54,290 bases of DNA from JBCDGZ01 sp038750655. Lineage in GTDB: Bacteria; Bacteroidota; Bacteroidia; Chitinophagales; Saprospiraceae. Within the stretch, counting starts at the first letter, position 1; each line of letters opens with the position of its first letter. Location of the stretch: the NCBI GenBank assembly GCA_038750655.1, contig JBCDGZ010000033.1:1-54290 (forward strand), read 5' to 3'. A program made the position numbers and the translations under genes. Below, piece by piece: positions 33,523 through 42,607 of the stretch. The notes beneath the pieces were generated by a model, which ran no database searches, was not told the DNA's origin, and was given only the letters and a program-made list of their open reading frames with translations.

Positions 33523-35886
33523 TTAAGAATTAGCGGGCACTGCGACCCGAGATAATTTTTTAGCGGCTGCCCGATCTTTGCGACCATCGATGAGGATGAG
33601 CAGCGCGGGCAGTAAAAGAAAATCGATGATCAAGGCGGCGGCCAGGATGATGACGGAGATGCGTGCCATATTGCTGTTCATCCCGAAAGAGGATTGACCA
33701 AGGATAAAAAAGCCAGCCATGAGCACCAGCGTTGTCGTCAGCAGGGCTTTGCCTACATTGGAGAAGGCGTACTGTACGGCCTGTATGGCATCGAGTCCTT
33801 CTTCGGTGCGACCTCGGAGGTATTTCGACAGGAAATGAACGGTATCATCGACGATGATGCCCAATGTCATTCCAAAGACGACGATCATACCGGTATTGAT
33901 TTGTCCGGAGAACAGCGCCCAAATGCCAAAGCCTACAATTACCGGAGTGACGTTGGGGATGATACTGAGTAGGCCAAGTTTGATGTTACGCAGGGCGATG
34001 ATTAGCACCAGTGAGATCAACAGTAGAGCGATGATATTGCCATTAAACATGCTTTCAGCTTGACGGAAGCCCAGTTGGGAAAACATCAGGGTGGGGCTAG
34101 AGCCCAGAGCATGCATTTCTTCGGGGGTGTTGCCTGCTAGCCATTCGCTAGTACGATTGCTGAAGGTGACCAGGTCGGCGCTAGATATATTTTTGGTCGT
34201 GACGGTCACTCGCGTCTCGCTTTTGTCTACATTGATTTGGTTGTTCAAATCGAGGCCGAAGGGGAGCGACATTTCATATAGCAGGAGGTACTGCGCGGCT
34301 TCCTCCCGATTTTCTGGCACCCGGTAGTGCGAAGGATCGTCGCCGTGCATGGACTTATTGACGCGGCGGGCTACCTCGGCGAAGGTATTGACATGAACGA
34401 CCTCCGGTTGCTCATTCAACCATTGCTCAAACTCGTCGAGCTTTTGCAGATACATCGGATCATTGATCCCGCCGGATTCGCCCGCGCCGACGCTGAATTC
34501 GATGTTGTACATGCCCGTCAGGTTCTCGCTAATGTAGTCGGTATCGCTGCGGAAGGCGATGGAATCGTCGAAGTATTTAATGAATTCATCGTTGAAGACA
34601 TTGTTGAGCGCCAAGACGGCCAGTATGGCAATTGCGCTGATGCTACTCAGGGACAACAGGACGGGGCGCTGGGCGACCCATAGCCCAAAGCGTTCGTAGA
34701 TGGTTTTCTTTTCTTGATAATCTTTATGGGCTTTTACCTTCAGTGGGAGTATGGCCATTAGAGCAGGCAGGGTGAAAATGGAGAACACAAAGGCAGCCAG
34801 CATCCCCGCAGAGGTAATGTTACCCAAATCCCAGAATGGAGGGACATCGCCGAAATTCATCGACAGAAAGCCAATGATGGTGGTTAGACTAGTGATGAGT
34901 ACGGGCATGAAATTGAGGCGGATGCTTTCGATAATGGCACTGCGTTTGTCATAGCCCGCTTTCATCTTGTTGATGATGGTAATCAGGATGTGGATACTAT
35001 CGGCAACCGCTAGGGTGAGAATGATGGTTGGGAAGACGGCCGAAGGCGGTGTCAGCTTGATCCCCATCAAACCGGCTGCACCCGCCGCCGCCATGATCGA
35101 CAAAATGATCACCGCCAGCGTAGCAATCGTCGCCGAGACGCTGCGCGTCAGCAAGCCCACCATCAGTATGACCACCAAAAACATAATCGGAATCAAGGTC
35201 GCCGAATCGTTCATCGATGCCTCAAAAAAGGCGGTGTTCATAGCTACCATCCCCGAGAGGTGCACAGCAAACTGAGGGTGCTTCTCCTTAAAATTGCTGA
35301 TCATCTCGCGGGTAAAGGCCATCGTCTGTGGCACCTCCGTCAAATCCTTCCCCGGAATTTTAACCGTCACATTAATCGCCGTGACGCTGCCCTCCTTGTT
35401 GATTAGGCGGTTGAGCAGCAGGGGCTCTTGTAGGGCCACTGATCTGATCTGGGCAATCTCCTCCGCAGATTTACCGGCGGTCTCGTAAGAAAGGTCCGCC
35501 ACGTAGAGGTCGTCCCCCTCAGCCTTAGTGTGTTGGAAATTGGTGATCGCATCCACCCTGGAAGAGAACGGAGTATTCCAGGCCTCCGCCGTCAGTTCTT
35601 CTATGGCCATGAGGTTGTCCTTGGTAAAGACATCGCCATTATCCGGGGTGAGTACAATCAGGACATTGTCATCCTTGGTGTACTTTTCCTGTAGGGCATC
35701 GAAAGCTTCCAGCTCGGGGTTGGATTCGCTAAAAAAAACGTGGTAGTCGCCATCAAAGCCCAGTTGGGAAGCTCCCGAACCAATGCCCAGGGCTAATAGT
35801 ACGGAGAAGAGGAGGACGCCCCAGCGGTATTTAAGGACAAGTTCAGTGAGTCGGGTAATGGCATTACCCTTTAGCTTCTGTTCCAT
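33523..35886 (-). CDS. MMPL/RND family transporter
   Basis: 787 residues in two homologous halves. Each has a first transmembrane helix (about 17-36 and 408-426), a large periplasmic loop, then five helices (about 220-385 and 620-770). Sterol-sensing-domain-like stretches are VFPTIILTLAVADSIHILIT and VVFGMTLGIIVDDTVHFLSK, the latter with the proton-relay aspartates. MMPL proteins move lipids or hydrophobic compounds using the proton gradient. It heads the operon with the LolA-like and barrel genes. A TetR operator lies 38 bp upstream of its start. Confidence 0.94.
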   Translation of the reverse strand: MEQKLKGNAITRLTELVLKYRWGVLLFSVLLALGIGSGASQLGFDGDYHVFFSESNPELEAFDALQEKYTKDDNVLIVLTPDNGDVFTKDNLMAIEELTAEAWNTPFSSRVDAITNFQHTKAEGDDLYVADLSYETAGKSAEEIAQIRSVALQEPLLLNRLINKEGSVTAINVTVKIPGKDLTEVPQTMAFTREMISNFKEKHPQFAVHLSGMVAMNTAFFEASMNDSATLIPIMFLVVILMVGLLTRSVSATIATLAVIILSIMAAAGAAGLMGIKLTPPSAVFPTIILTLAVADSIHILITIINKMKAGYDKRSAIIESIRLNFMPVLITSLTTIIGFLSMNFGDVPPFWDLGNITSAGMLAAFVFSIFTLPALMAILPLKVKAHKDYQEKKTIYERFGLWVAQRPVLLSLSSISAIAILAVLALNNVFNDEFIKYFDDSIAFRSDTDYISENLTGMYNIEFSVGAGESGGINDPMYLQKLDEFEQWLNEQPEVVHVNTFAEVARRVNKSMHGDDPSHYRVPENREEAAQYLLLYEMSLPFGLDLNNQINVDKSETRVTVTTKNISSADLVTFSNRTSEWLAGNTPEEMHALGSSPTLMFSQLGFRQAESMFNGNIIALLLISLVLIIALRNIKLGLLSIIPNVTPVIVGFGIWALFSGQINTGMIVVFGMTLGIIVDDTVHFLSKYLRGRTEEGLDAIQAVQYAFSNVGKALLTTTLVLMAGFFILGQSSFGMNSNMARISVIILAAALIIDFLLLPALLILIDGRKDRAAAKKLSRVAVPANS

Positions 35887-35923
35887 GAATAGTCAGAAAT
35901 TTTGAAAGTTGTGAAATAAAAGA

Positions 35924-35938
35924 TGACCAGTCGTCTTA
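35924..35938. promoter_or_regulatory. TetR operator, copy 1 (MMPL operon)
   Basis: TGACCAGTCGTCTTA, differing by one base from the copy at the TetR gene's own promoter. It lies between the TetR stop and the MMPL start. Confidence 0.7.
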
Positions 35939-35961
35939 GTTTTTGACAAAAAAAAGCGAGA

Positions 35962-36555
35962 CTACGCCAGCATATTTTTCGTCACCAAAAGCATGTTGCG
36001 CATAGACTGATCGTTTTGGAATTCTTTGCGGGTGACAATTGCTCCTTTCCAGGCATCCTCAATAAAATTAATCAGGATTTCTGCGTCCAGCGTATTTTTG
36101 ATTTCTCCCGCTTGTTGCGCTTTGCGAACAGCATCAATTATTCGGCTTTTAGCATAAGATTCTTTTGCTGTGATGGTTTTACGAATCGCCTCGCTGTGGT
36201 TACTCATCTCATTGCCTAAGGTACAGGCGATACAGCCATTTTCAAAGTCCGGATGGCTGAGCATCATGTCCACCCGTTTCTCATAAAGCGTGATAAGGCG
36301 CTCTCGATGAGACTTGGAGACATCGTCTAATATGCTAAAACCTTCGGCAAGGAATTCGTCAAAATACTTATCCAAGGCTTTGACTGCAAAATCTTCTTTG
36401 CTTTCGAAATAATTGTAAAATGATCCTTTAGGAACGCCAGCAGCATCGACAATATCCTTGACACTAGTGCCATTGTAACCTTTTTCCCAGAGTACCATGA
36501 TCCCCTTAGTTAGGATATGGTCTCTCTTTATCTCATACTTCGCAGAGATTGCCAT
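35962..36555 (-). CDS. TetR/AcrR family transcriptional regulator
   Basis: 197 residues. The N-terminal HTH is at about 10-56 (ILTKGIMVLWEKGYNGTSVK, then DAAGVPKGSFYNYFESKEDF). The C-terminal domain has two cysteines in NGCIACTLGNEM and resembles the C-terminal domain of TetR regulators that respond to electrophiles or fatty acids; this is a loose resemblance. A shared 15-bp operator at its own promoter and in front of the MMPL gene, 75 bp downstream, indicates autorepression plus control of the envelope operon. Confidence 0.93.
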   Translation of the reverse strand: MAISAKYEIKRDHILTKGIMVLWEKGYNGTSVKDIVDAAGVPKGSFYNYFESKEDFAVKALDKYFDEFLAEGFSILDDVSKSHRERLITLYEKRVDMMLSHPDFENGCIACTLGNEMSNHSEAIRKTITAKESYAKSRIIDAVRKAQQAGEIKNTLDAEILINFIEDAWKGAIVTRKEFQNDQSMRNMLLVTKNMLA

Positions 36556-36600
36556 CGAATATGCTGTTATTGATTGTATTATTTATGATAACCTATGATG

Positions 36601-36631
36601 CAAAAATATGACCGGTCGTCTTAAAATGCAA
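36601..36631 (-). promoter_or_regulatory. Promoter of the TetR gene
   Basis: On the minus strand: TTG at 36629-36631, a 20-bp spacer, TATTTTTG at 36601-36608. Both elements and the spacing match the Bacteroidota consensus. The operator at 36609 fills the spacer. Confidence 0.75.
36609..36623. promoter_or_regulatory. TetR operator, copy 2 (TetR promoter)
   Basis: TGACCGGTCGTCTTA, with a perfect GACCGGTC palindrome at its centre, between the -33 and -7 elements of the TetR promoter. Binding here would block RNA polymerase. Confidence 0.75.
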
Positions 36632-36663
36632 TAGCTGCTAGAAAGTTTTTTTCAAAAAAGTAG

Positions 36664-36698
36664 AAAACCCGCTCTACAATGTCTGTAAAGCGGGTTTT
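36664..36698. terminator. Bidirectional intrinsic terminator
   Basis: AAAACCCGCT and AGCGGGTTTT pair perfectly, with an inner TACA/TGTA. A T-run follows on both strands. It separates the outer-membrane receptor gene (minus) from the TetR promoter region. Confidence 0.85.
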
Positions 36699-36720
36699 TG
36701 GAGGAAAATTTATTTTAAAA

Positions 36721-39147
36721 TTATCCGCTCACGCGTCCAGCCTCTGCTTCCATACCCGTCTTGCGGCGGCGCGATTTCACGTTTTGATTACCGAAGTTAT
36801 AGCTTAGACTCAGGCTCACCCGGCGGCTATCGAAGCGGCCACTACCGAAAGACTCTAGACCATTGAAGCGGGAAACGCCGTCCCAGCCCGCTTGAAAGAA
36901 AATATCGTTGGCACTTACCCTTACGTTGAGCTGATCTTGCAGGAATTTGCGTTGCAAGCCCAAGTTAAGGCTCCAATTGGATTCGTATTCAAACACACCA
37001 CCCCAGATGCCTGGGCCTGCAAAGTAGCCAGATATTTCGCCCTTGAAGCCTTTGGGTAGGGTGAAAGTATGCTGCTGGTAAAAACTGTAGGTGAAAGCTT
37101 GTAGATCGACCACTCCACCGTCGGGGTATCGGGCCTGGTTATCTAGTCGGGAAGCACTGACGTTAATGTAGGCGTTCCACCATTTCTTGATTTCCACGGG
37201 GGCGCTGATATTAGCGCTGATCACAGTTTGCTCATCCAGGTTTTCCCAGGTGATGAAATTGGCTCGGGGGTCTTCATCAGATGGGGCAATCAGGCGGGTG
37301 ATTTGATCGGTGGTTTTGCTGTAGGCCAGTTTGAAGTTATAGCGATAGGCATAGGTGTAGCCTATTTCGAAGTTATTGACAATCTCTGGGCTGAGGAAGG
37401 GGTTCCCCTTTTCAAAAGAAAGCTGGTTGAGCTGATTATTGAAAGGATTGAGTACGTTGTAGTCCGGACGGTTGATCCGGCGTCCGTAGTTAATCGCGAG
37501 GCTATGCATTTGGGCAACCTGCCAAGTTAGCCCTGCATTAGGAAACCAACTGAGATAGTTCAAATCGACGGGTGGCTCTTGCAGGTCATCACGGAACGCT
37601 TGCAGATCGCCAGTGGCGTCCGTCTGCTCGGCCCGTAGGCCTACCGCAAGGCTCCATTTTTTACTCAATTGCTTAGTATAGCTAATGTAGCCTGCATAGA
37701 CATTTTCATCATAGTTAAAGATGTTGGACAAACTGTCGTTGAAGGTATCCTCTCCACCAATACGATCGTACACCAGGAAGCTATTGTCCGAAGCCACTCG
37801 GCTCAGCTTCGTCCCCAAACTGAGCCGACCGCCGAGTAAATCCTGCTCATAGTCTACCGTAAAAGTATAGATGTCAATATCGGTGGGGGTATCGTAAAAG
37901 TTGATAATTTCGGTGAGGAGGGTTTGGCCGGTGGCATCAAAGTAGCTATTGGGTTGTATGCGGCGGGTTTCATTCCGGTAGCCTCCGTAGTCGAGGTCGA
38001 TGTTGAGGCTTTGTTTGCGATTATCAAAGCGGTAGTTGAGATTTACTGTATACTGATCATTTTCCCGATTATCATCATTATTGGCCACTAGAACACTATC
38101 GATTTGATCGGGCATACTCTCCTGAGCCAGGGTAAGGCGATTGTTTAGTGTGTTATTGCCGTTAAAGTTCCCGCCACCCAGCAGGACGCCGACTGTTTGA
38201 TTTTTTCCGATGAAGTAATCCAGTCCTGCCCGGAAATTATAGCCATCCCCTTCATTGATGCCTCGGTTGCGTTCCACCAGTTGGATACCGTTCTGCGTAC
38301 TATTGAAATCCATATCGTTGTAGAAGGTATTATCGTATAAGCCAACGTTGCCAAAAACATTAACGCGCTTATTGCGGAAGTTGCCGCTTCCGTTGAGGTT
38401 GTAGCGAGCGTGGCGGCCCTTGCTGTAAGTACTGCTCACCGAGCCGTTGGCGCCGTGGCTCTTATCCCGCTTGAGGCGAATATCGATGATTCCGGCATTA
38501 CCCTCCGCTTCGTACTTGGCACCAGGGTTGGAGATGATGTCGATGCGATCGATTTGCTCGGCGGGAAGGTTGCTCAGGAAATTGCTCAGCTCCTGGCCCG
38601 TAAGCGGCAGGCGCTTGCCGTCCACGTAGAGCAGTACGCCGTTGCGCCCCAGCACGCTGATGTTGTCATTGTTATCAACGGTGACGCCGGGAGCCATGCG
38701 CAGCAGCGAGATGGCATCGGAGCCGACGCTGTTGATGGTCCCTTGGACGTTGAAGACCGTGCGATCTGGCTTCACCTCCACCATTGCTCGTTGAGCAGTG
38801 ACGGTAACGGCCTCCAGTTCGGTCGAGGTTGTAGTGAATGTCAGTACGCCCAGATCAAGGAGTTCGTCATTTATCAATTCAATATTGCTTTGCGTTAGGT
38901 CAGGCATGCCCACATAGGTGGCTTTGAGAAAATAGTTGCCCGGAGCAATCCCTACGATTTGGAAGATGCCCAGCTCATTGCTGGATTCTACCTTGACCAA
39001 GCTGCTGTCCGTACTACTGTATAAAGCGACGTTGGCAAAGATGACGGCTCCGTCGGACTCGTCTTGTAACTGGCCTTTAATGCCCGTGTCCTGAGCCTGG
39101 CTGAACAAGCCCATCAATAGTAGTGGGAGTAGAGATAAATACTTCAT
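36721..39147 (-). CDS. TonB-receptor-like outer-membrane beta-barrel protein
   Basis: 808 residues. Signal peptide (to 18), then a carboxypeptidase-regulatory-like domain to about 105 (GIKGQLQDESDGAVIFANVA). A plug-like domain follows at about 115-220 (VEVKPDRTVFNVQGTI; LLRMAPGVTVDNNDNISVLG; IDRIDIISNPGAKYEAEGNA), then an OMP_b-brl_3-type barrel. This subfamily often lacks a true TonB box and may have roles other than nutrient import. No partner lipoprotein (SusD) is adjacent, so it is not a classical polysaccharide-utilisation pair. Confidence 0.92.
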   Translation of the reverse strand: MKYLSLLPLLLMGLFSQAQDTGIKGQLQDESDGAVIFANVALYSSTDSSLVKVESSNELGIFQIVGIAPGNYFLKATYVGMPDLTQSNIELINDELLDLGVLTFTTTSTELEAVTVTAQRAMVEVKPDRTVFNVQGTINSVGSDAISLLRMAPGVTVDNNDNISVLGRNGVLLYVDGKRLPLTGQELSNFLSNLPAEQIDRIDIISNPGAKYEAEGNAGIIDIRLKRDKSHGANGSVSSTYSKGRHARYNLNGSGNFRNKRVNVFGNVGLYDNTFYNDMDFNSTQNGIQLVERNRGINEGDGYNFRAGLDYFIGKNQTVGVLLGGGNFNGNNTLNNRLTLAQESMPDQIDSVLVANNDDNRENDQYTVNLNYRFDNRKQSLNIDLDYGGYRNETRRIQPNSYFDATGQTLLTEIINFYDTPTDIDIYTFTVDYEQDLLGGRLSLGTKLSRVASDNSFLVYDRIGGEDTFNDSLSNIFNYDENVYAGYISYTKQLSKKWSLAVGLRAEQTDATGDLQAFRDDLQEPPVDLNYLSWFPNAGLTWQVAQMHSLAINYGRRINRPDYNVLNPFNNQLNQLSFEKGNPFLSPEIVNNFEIGYTYAYRYNFKLAYSKTTDQITRLIAPSDEDPRANFITWENLDEQTVISANISAPVEIKKWWNAYINVSASRLDNQARYPDGGVVDLQAFTYSFYQQHTFTLPKGFKGEISGYFAGPGIWGGVFEYESNWSLNLGLQRKFLQDQLNVRVSANDIFFQAGWDGVSRFNGLESFGSGRFDSRRVSLSLSYNFGNQNVKSRRRKTGMEAEAGRVSG

Positions 39148-39529
39148 GTTTAGATTTTTGCGATATTAGATTGTTTTCCTTAGAAATATAGTTGTGCAGT
39201 ACGATGCAAATCTATAATAATCTTTCTGTACGAAAGTTCATTTTTCGATGAACGGCAAATTATGACGACCAATGGATTTTTAAACCCAAGAGCCTATTCA
39301 TGCATGTAGGCACTGATGACGACGGTTTAAGATTTTTCTAGATGGTTCTGTTGAGTACGTAAAAGCAACTGAGGAATATACGAAGAAATGGAGGAAATGG
39401 ATTTTGGAATCCATCGAGCAAAGGGGGAGGATTTATTTTTGTATAAGTAAGTAAATTGTTGTATTTAAAATTAAATCTTACCTTACATAGGTATAGTGAA
39501 TATTCTATTTGTCACCTAAATTAATAGAT
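39148..39529. other. Divergent intergenic region, 382 bp
   Basis: No gene seen. A minus-strand -7-like box (TAGATTTG) lies at 39207-39214, 60 bp upstream of the receptor start. A small stem GTTCAT/ATGAAC lies near 39236. A 12-bp sequence at 39475-39486 recurs inside the start of the next gene at 39535-39546. Confidence 0.5.
39207..39214 (-). promoter_or_regulatory. Possible -7 box of the receptor gene
   Basis: TAGATTTG on the minus strand fits TAnnTTTG. A good -33 TTG is not evident at the expected distance. Confidence 0.4.
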
Positions 39530-40243
39530 ATGAGATCTTACCTTACTTCATTATTAGTATTGACCCTTTTGCTGTTGGGATGCTATGCTTGTAAGCAAAA
39601 TGCCGAGCTACAACCTGCGGATTATAGTTTGGAAAACGTAGATCAATGCTTAACTGCCTTTAATAGGGGGAAATCAAAGAAAAAGAGGGCTACTTTTATT
39701 CATGGAGAGGTGTTCGTTCGGGCTGCCAGCGAGGATCGTTTAGTGGCCTATGTCCTAGAAGAAAAGCAAGCGACACCACTAATCTACATACTAGAAATGT
39801 CCAACTTAGATAATAAGAATTTCCAGTTACAGATAGCAAATGCAGAAATTCTGTTCCTACGCAGGGCACTGCTTTTGAATGCCAAAGATAAGCCAATGCG
39901 CGTATTACTTGGACTGGCAGATTTTGGTGCTGAGGCGCAGGAGTTCATTGATCAAATTTCATTCAATTATCAATTTGAAGGCTTTGGTCTTGGTGAGTTT
40001 AAGGGCTATGCTTTTCCGAATAATGGCGATGGTTTGAGTGCTCGTACTTTCGGCATCCCTGGTGGCCCGCCAATTGATGAGAAGCCGGATTGCAGTTGTC
40101 GCTATGCTAGTACTGAGTACCTTGATTCCTGCGATGCCGGAGGTCCGGGGTCGAGCAGCTGTTCTGTTTCTGCGGGAGGCCGTTCTTGTAGTACAACTTG
40201 TCAGGATGCGGATACTTATTCCTGTTGTCGCTACGGGGATTAA
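39530..40243 (+). CDS. Lipoprotein with cysteine-rich C-terminus
   Basis: 237 residues from the ATG at 39530; the frame continues to a TTG at 39509. The lipobox is LLGC (C18). The middle (about 50-165) is a mixed, non-repetitive domain of unknown fold. The last 50 residues hold 10 cysteines in short clusters (PDCSCRYAST, SSCSVSAGGRSCSTTCQD, YSCCRYGD) with Gly/Ser linkers. Such a tail could form a disulfide knot or bind metal at the cell surface. Similar GGPGSSSC...CC tails occur in small secreted Bacteroidota proteins, from memory. Function unknown. A terminator follows at 40343. Confidence 0.75.
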   Translation: MRSYLTSLLVLTLLLLGCYACKQNAELQPADYSLENVDQCLTAFNRGKSKKKRATFIHGEVFVRAASEDRLVAYVLEEKQATPLIYILEMSNLDNKNFQLQIANAEILFLRRALLLNAKDKPMRVLLGLADFGAEAQEFIDQISFNYQFEGFGLGEFKGYAFPNNGDGLSARTFGIPGGPPIDEKPDCSCRYASTEYLDSCDAGGPGSSSCSVSAGGRSCSTTCQDADTYSCCRYGD

Positions 40244-40342
40244 GAATGTCAATCGCTGTATTTTAGAGCAATCGCCGTGTCCCTTGGCAGGAGACGCCGC
40301 TTAGACACAGAGGTGTAAGTAAATAACCGCCAGCATAATTCG

Positions 40343-40374
40343 ATACATAATGCCGCCTACGGCATCGTATTTTT
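40343..40374 (+). terminator. Intrinsic terminator
   Basis: ATGCCG-CCTA-CGGCAT with outer ATAC/GTAT pairing, then TTTTTT. It ends the cysteine-rich lipoprotein transcript 100 bp after the stop. Confidence 0.7.
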
Positions 40375-40478
40375 TAGCCCCCCACCAACAAAAAGAAGTA
40401 CGGAAAATGAACAATCCCCCGGTAAAAGGATTATAAGACTTGTGTATCTTTACCACTAGAACAAAAACATAACCTCTA

Positions 40479-41018
40479 ATGCCAAAATCAATAGTCGCCT
40501 TCGGAGCGAGTAATAGTACGCAATCTATCAATAAACGCTTCGCCAGCTACGCTGCTCATCAGATCGCTGATGCGGAAATTAACTTGCTGGACCTCAACGA
40601 TTATGAAATGCCCATTTATAGCATGGACCGAGAAAAGGCCAGCGGTATTCCAGCTCAAGCGCAGCAGTTTCTCGATCATCTACGTAGTGCCGATGGCATC
40701 GTTATTTCTTTTGCTGAGCACAATGGCGCCTACTCTGCGGCCTTCAAAAATATCTTCGATTGGGTGAGCCGCATTGACAATAAGTTATGGGGAGACAAAC
40801 CGATGCTCTTGCTGGCAACTTCTCCCGGTGGCCGTGGTGGCCAAACCGTTTTGGATATTGCTAAAAACAAATTTAAGTTCATGAATACGAACACCTTGGC
40901 CAGCTTCTCGCTGCCGCTGTTCCATCAGCATTTTTCGGAGGAAGAAGGCATCAAGGACGAAGCACTGAAAGCCAGTTTTGAGGCTGCGCTTCAAGTGTTT
41001 GTTCAGGCCCTGGGTTAA
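40479..41018 (+). CDS. NADPH-dependent FMN reductase family protein
   Basis: 179 residues, one flavodoxin-like domain. The FMN phosphate loop is GASNSTQSINKRF near the start, followed by DYEMPIYSMD, the FMN-ring loop FAEHNGAYSAAFKNIFDW and LLLATSPGGRGG. The family reduces FMN, quinones or azo compounds with NAD(P)H. Neighbours give no further clue. A weak -7-like TATCTTTA lies at 40445. Confidence 0.92.
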   Translation: MPKSIVAFGASNSTQSINKRFASYAAHQIADAEINLLDLNDYEMPIYSMDREKASGIPAQAQQFLDHLRSADGIVISFAEHNGAYSAAFKNIFDWVSRIDNKLWGDKPMLLLATSPGGRGGQTVLDIAKNKFKFMNTNTLASFSLPLFHQHFSEEEGIKDEALKASFEAALQVFVQALG

Positions 41019-41164
41019 TTACTACTCCTTCACTACACTAATGTCCAATATTATGAGAATCTACTGCAAAGAAGAAATTATCGTACCGATCAGTAAATGC
41101 CTTTCTAGTACACTGCCCATTCGGCTGCTCTCAAAGTAGAGCGCGTAGACAAAAACTGACTTGC

Positions 41165-41938
41165 ATGAACGGCTCCCGAGTGCTTCAACTGGCCAATATT
41201 TTGGGCCTTCTATTGGTGCTGACCGTCAATACGATGGCAGTAACCCTTCCCATCGGTGGCCTCACAACTGGCGAAATTTCTGGTCTTTATCCCAACCTCT
41301 TCGTTCCTGCAGGCTACGCCTTCTCCATTTGGAGCTTGATCTATATCTTACTGATTATCTTCGTTATCCTGCAGGCCAAGGGCCTATTTGGTTCCAAAAA
41401 AGATACTCCCGCGTATGTTGATCGTATCGGCTGGTGGTTTTTTGTCTCCTGTTTGGCCAATGCTGGCTGGATACTCGTCTGGCATTTTCTACTCTTGCCC
41501 ATTTCTATGGGCATAATGCTTTTTTTGCTTTTCTCGCTCATCCAAATTTACCGCTGTCTCGACATCGATTATGACTATCATATATCAACTCCTCCAATTA
41601 TTATTCGCCTGCCTTTCAGCATCTACATGGGCTGGGTCTCTGTAGCGACCATCGCTAATGCCTCAGCCCTGCTGATCAGCTTGGGCTGGCACGGCGGGGC
41701 CATTGGGCCAGTAAATTGGACCGTGATTATGCTCACCGTAGCTACCCTGCTGGGCCTCTACTTTGTCTGGGTGCGGCAGGATGTCGCCTACGGCACCGTA
41801 CTCGCCTGGGCACTAATCGCCATCCTCGTCAAACGCAAGGAGGTCGAGCTGGCCGTAGAGCAGCCCATCGTCACCGAAATTTATGTACTGCTAGGGGTAT
41901 TGGCCCTCTTCATTGTCGTTAGGATGTTCAAGCTCTAA
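41165..41938 (+). CDS. TspO/MBR-related multi-pass membrane protein
   Basis: 257 residues with seven or eight hydrophobic helices. Family-like features are the tryptophan-bearing PAGYAFSIWSLIYILLI and ANAGWILVWHF segments, as in tryptophan-rich sensory proteins, but the protein is longer than classical TspO (about 160 residues) and belongs to the extended branch seen in many bacteria. Members bind tetrapyrroles or sterols in some organisms; that is not shown here. Confidence 0.75.
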   Translation: MNGSRVLQLANILGLLLVLTVNTMAVTLPIGGLTTGEISGLYPNLFVPAGYAFSIWSLIYILLIIFVILQAKGLFGSKKDTPAYVDRIGWWFFVSCLANAGWILVWHFLLLPISMGIMLFLLFSLIQIYRCLDIDYDYHISTPPIIIRLPFSIYMGWVSVATIANASALLISLGWHGGAIGPVNWTVIMLTVATLLGLYFVWVRQDVAYGTVLAWALIAILVKRKEVELAVEQPIVTEIYVLLGVLALFIVVRMFKL

Positions 41939-41948
41939 GCTGTTGCAC

Positions 41949-41986
41949 AAAAAAGCCTGCAGCTAGGAAGACTCCCAATTGCAGGC
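41949..41986 (-). terminator. Intrinsic terminator of the AhpD-like gene
   Basis: On the minus strand GCCTGCA ... TGCAGGC (7-bp stem, 18-nt loop) is followed by TTTTTT. It lies 22 bp beyond the stop at 42008. Confidence 0.7.
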
Positions 41987-42007
41987 CAGCTAGAACAGGT
42001 GGTGGAA

Positions 42008-42607
42008 CTAGTATTGGTGCTTGCCCCTAGTCCAGCCCTTCTCTCCCAACATGCGATTACCATCTTCTGCCGCTGGTTCTTCCAGCAGCGTACCCATGCT
42101 ATCATTCCAGCGGTTGAGGTAGCCAAACAGGGCGACGACCCCCAGGATTTCGACGATCTCTCCGTCCTCCCAGTGCTGCCGCATATTTTCGGCGATTTCG
42201 TCGTTGACGGCGTTGGGGACCGCAGAGGCGGCGATGGCCAAGTCGAAGGCCACCCGCTCGGCGTCCGTGAAGGCGGGGTGGGTTTTATAGTCCCAGATAT
42301 TGTCCAGCTGCTCCTGCGTTGCGCCGTAGCGATCGGCCGCGCGGATGGCGTGGGCCTCGCAGTAGCGGCAGCCCGTCGTCATACTCGATAGGTAGGCGAT
42401 GAGGCGCTTGAGGCTGCTGGTCACTCGCCCCTTGTTTTCCATGACCGCCTGATTCATTTCCAAGAAGGCGGTGGAGATGCGAGGGCGGTGCATCATGGTG
42501 AAAAGGCTATTGGGGGTGAAGCCCAGTGTTTCTTCGTAGAAAGCAGCCATTTCGGCGGCCTCTTTATTGGCATTTTTATCAAGAGGAGAAACCAGTGGTT
42601 TTTTCAT
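42008..42607 (-). CDS. Carboxymuconolactone decarboxylase/AhpD-like protein
   Basis: 199 residues, a second CMD-superfamily member in this window. Signature MTTGCRYCEAHAIRAA gives C80, C83 and H86 in the redox CxxC...H arrangement. LGFTPNSLFTMMHRPRISTA and the C-terminal GVVALFGYLNRWND are typical of the peroxidase-related group. It likely acts in peroxide defence or thiol oxidation. It is monocistronic, judging by the terminator downstream and the gap upstream. Confidence 0.9.
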   Translation of the reverse strand: MKKPLVSPLDKNANKEAAEMAAFYEETLGFTPNSLFTMMHRPRISTAFLEMNQAVMENKGRVTSSLKRLIAYLSSMTTGCRYCEAHAIRAADRYGATQEQLDNIWDYKTHPAFTDAERVAFDLAIAASAVPNAVNDEIAENMRQHWEDGEIVEILGVVALFGYLNRWNDSMGTLLEEPAAEDGNRMLGEKGWTRGKHQY

